This document shows, one piece after another, positions 5,223 through 5,227 of a DNA stretch of 5,227 bases. Position 1 is the first letter of the stretch, and every line of letters starts with the position of its first letter. Source of the stretch: Deltaproteobacteria bacterium. GTDB lineage: Bacteria > Desulfobacterota > Desulfobacteria > Desulfobacterales > JAABPS01. A program made the translations under genes and the position numbers. Where the stretch lies: the NCBI GenBank assembly GCA_019309685.1, contig JAFDFT010000207.1:1-5227 (forward strand), in the 5' to 3' direction. The notes beneath the pieces were generated by a model, which saw nothing but the letters and a program-made list of their open reading frames with translations, ran no database searches and was not told the DNA's origin.

Positions 5223-5227
5223 GAGCA

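Noticed and set aside
5065..5227. Plus-strand frame from an ATG in the right-hand repeat, open for 54 codons to the window edge
   Set aside because: The start lies inside the repeat, with no ribosome binding site at good spacing, and the frame runs through the terminator-like hairpin; an open run this long is expected by chance across six frames. Sequence to the right could revive it.

Overview
The window reads as one stretch of a bacterial chromosome with all convincing genes on the minus strand. The genes have moderate GC, the intergenic DNA is AT-rich, and strong GGAGG-type ribosome binding sites precede the genes. The palindromic dispersed repeats and the small Cys-rich protein remind me of sulfate-reducing Desulfobacterota (Desulfobacterales-type genomes). 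That placement is from memory of such sequences, is moderate to weak, and no marker gene here settles it.

Layout in transcription order, from right to left. 5227-4765 is a 463-base non-coding stretch. It holds a terminator-like hairpin at the right edge, a degenerate repeat bounded by GTCATTG/CAATGAC (4947-5069), small AT-rich inverted repeats and a plausible sigma70-type promoter (4801-4829). 4764-4558 encodes a 68-residue two-helix membrane protein. 4501-4344 is a dispersed palindromic repeat (copy R2). 4332-4153 encodes a 59-residue protein with seven cysteines, short enough for an ORF length cut-off to miss. 4097-2826 encodes a class III PLP-dependent aminotransferase. 2798-1872 encodes a 308-residue protein with a kinase-like arrangement of motifs. 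1874-1749 is a second copy of the same repeat (R1), in the opposite orientation, whose terminus supplies the stop codon of the kinase-like gene. 1665-334 encodes a secernin-like (peptidase family C69) Ntn hydrolase with Cys2 as presumed nucleophile. A GC-rich hairpin lies just past its stop. The leftmost 300 bases carry no convincing gene.

The aminotransferase and kinase-like genes lie 27 bases apart and are almost certainly co-transcribed. The Cys-rich gene is 55 bases upstream of the aminotransferase and may share that transcript. The secernin gene is separated by the repeat and has its own weak promoter candidate, so its membership is less certain. A class III aminotransferase, a phosphotransferase-like protein, an amide-bond hydrolase and a Cys-rich small protein could form a small-molecule or amino-acid-derivative pathway, but the substrate cannot be read from the sequence. 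The most notable non-gene signal is the pair of about 126-158 bp inverted-terminal repeats set precisely against gene edges: one at a stop codon, the other between an orphan Shine-Dalgarno sequence and the ribosome binding site of the Cys-rich gene.
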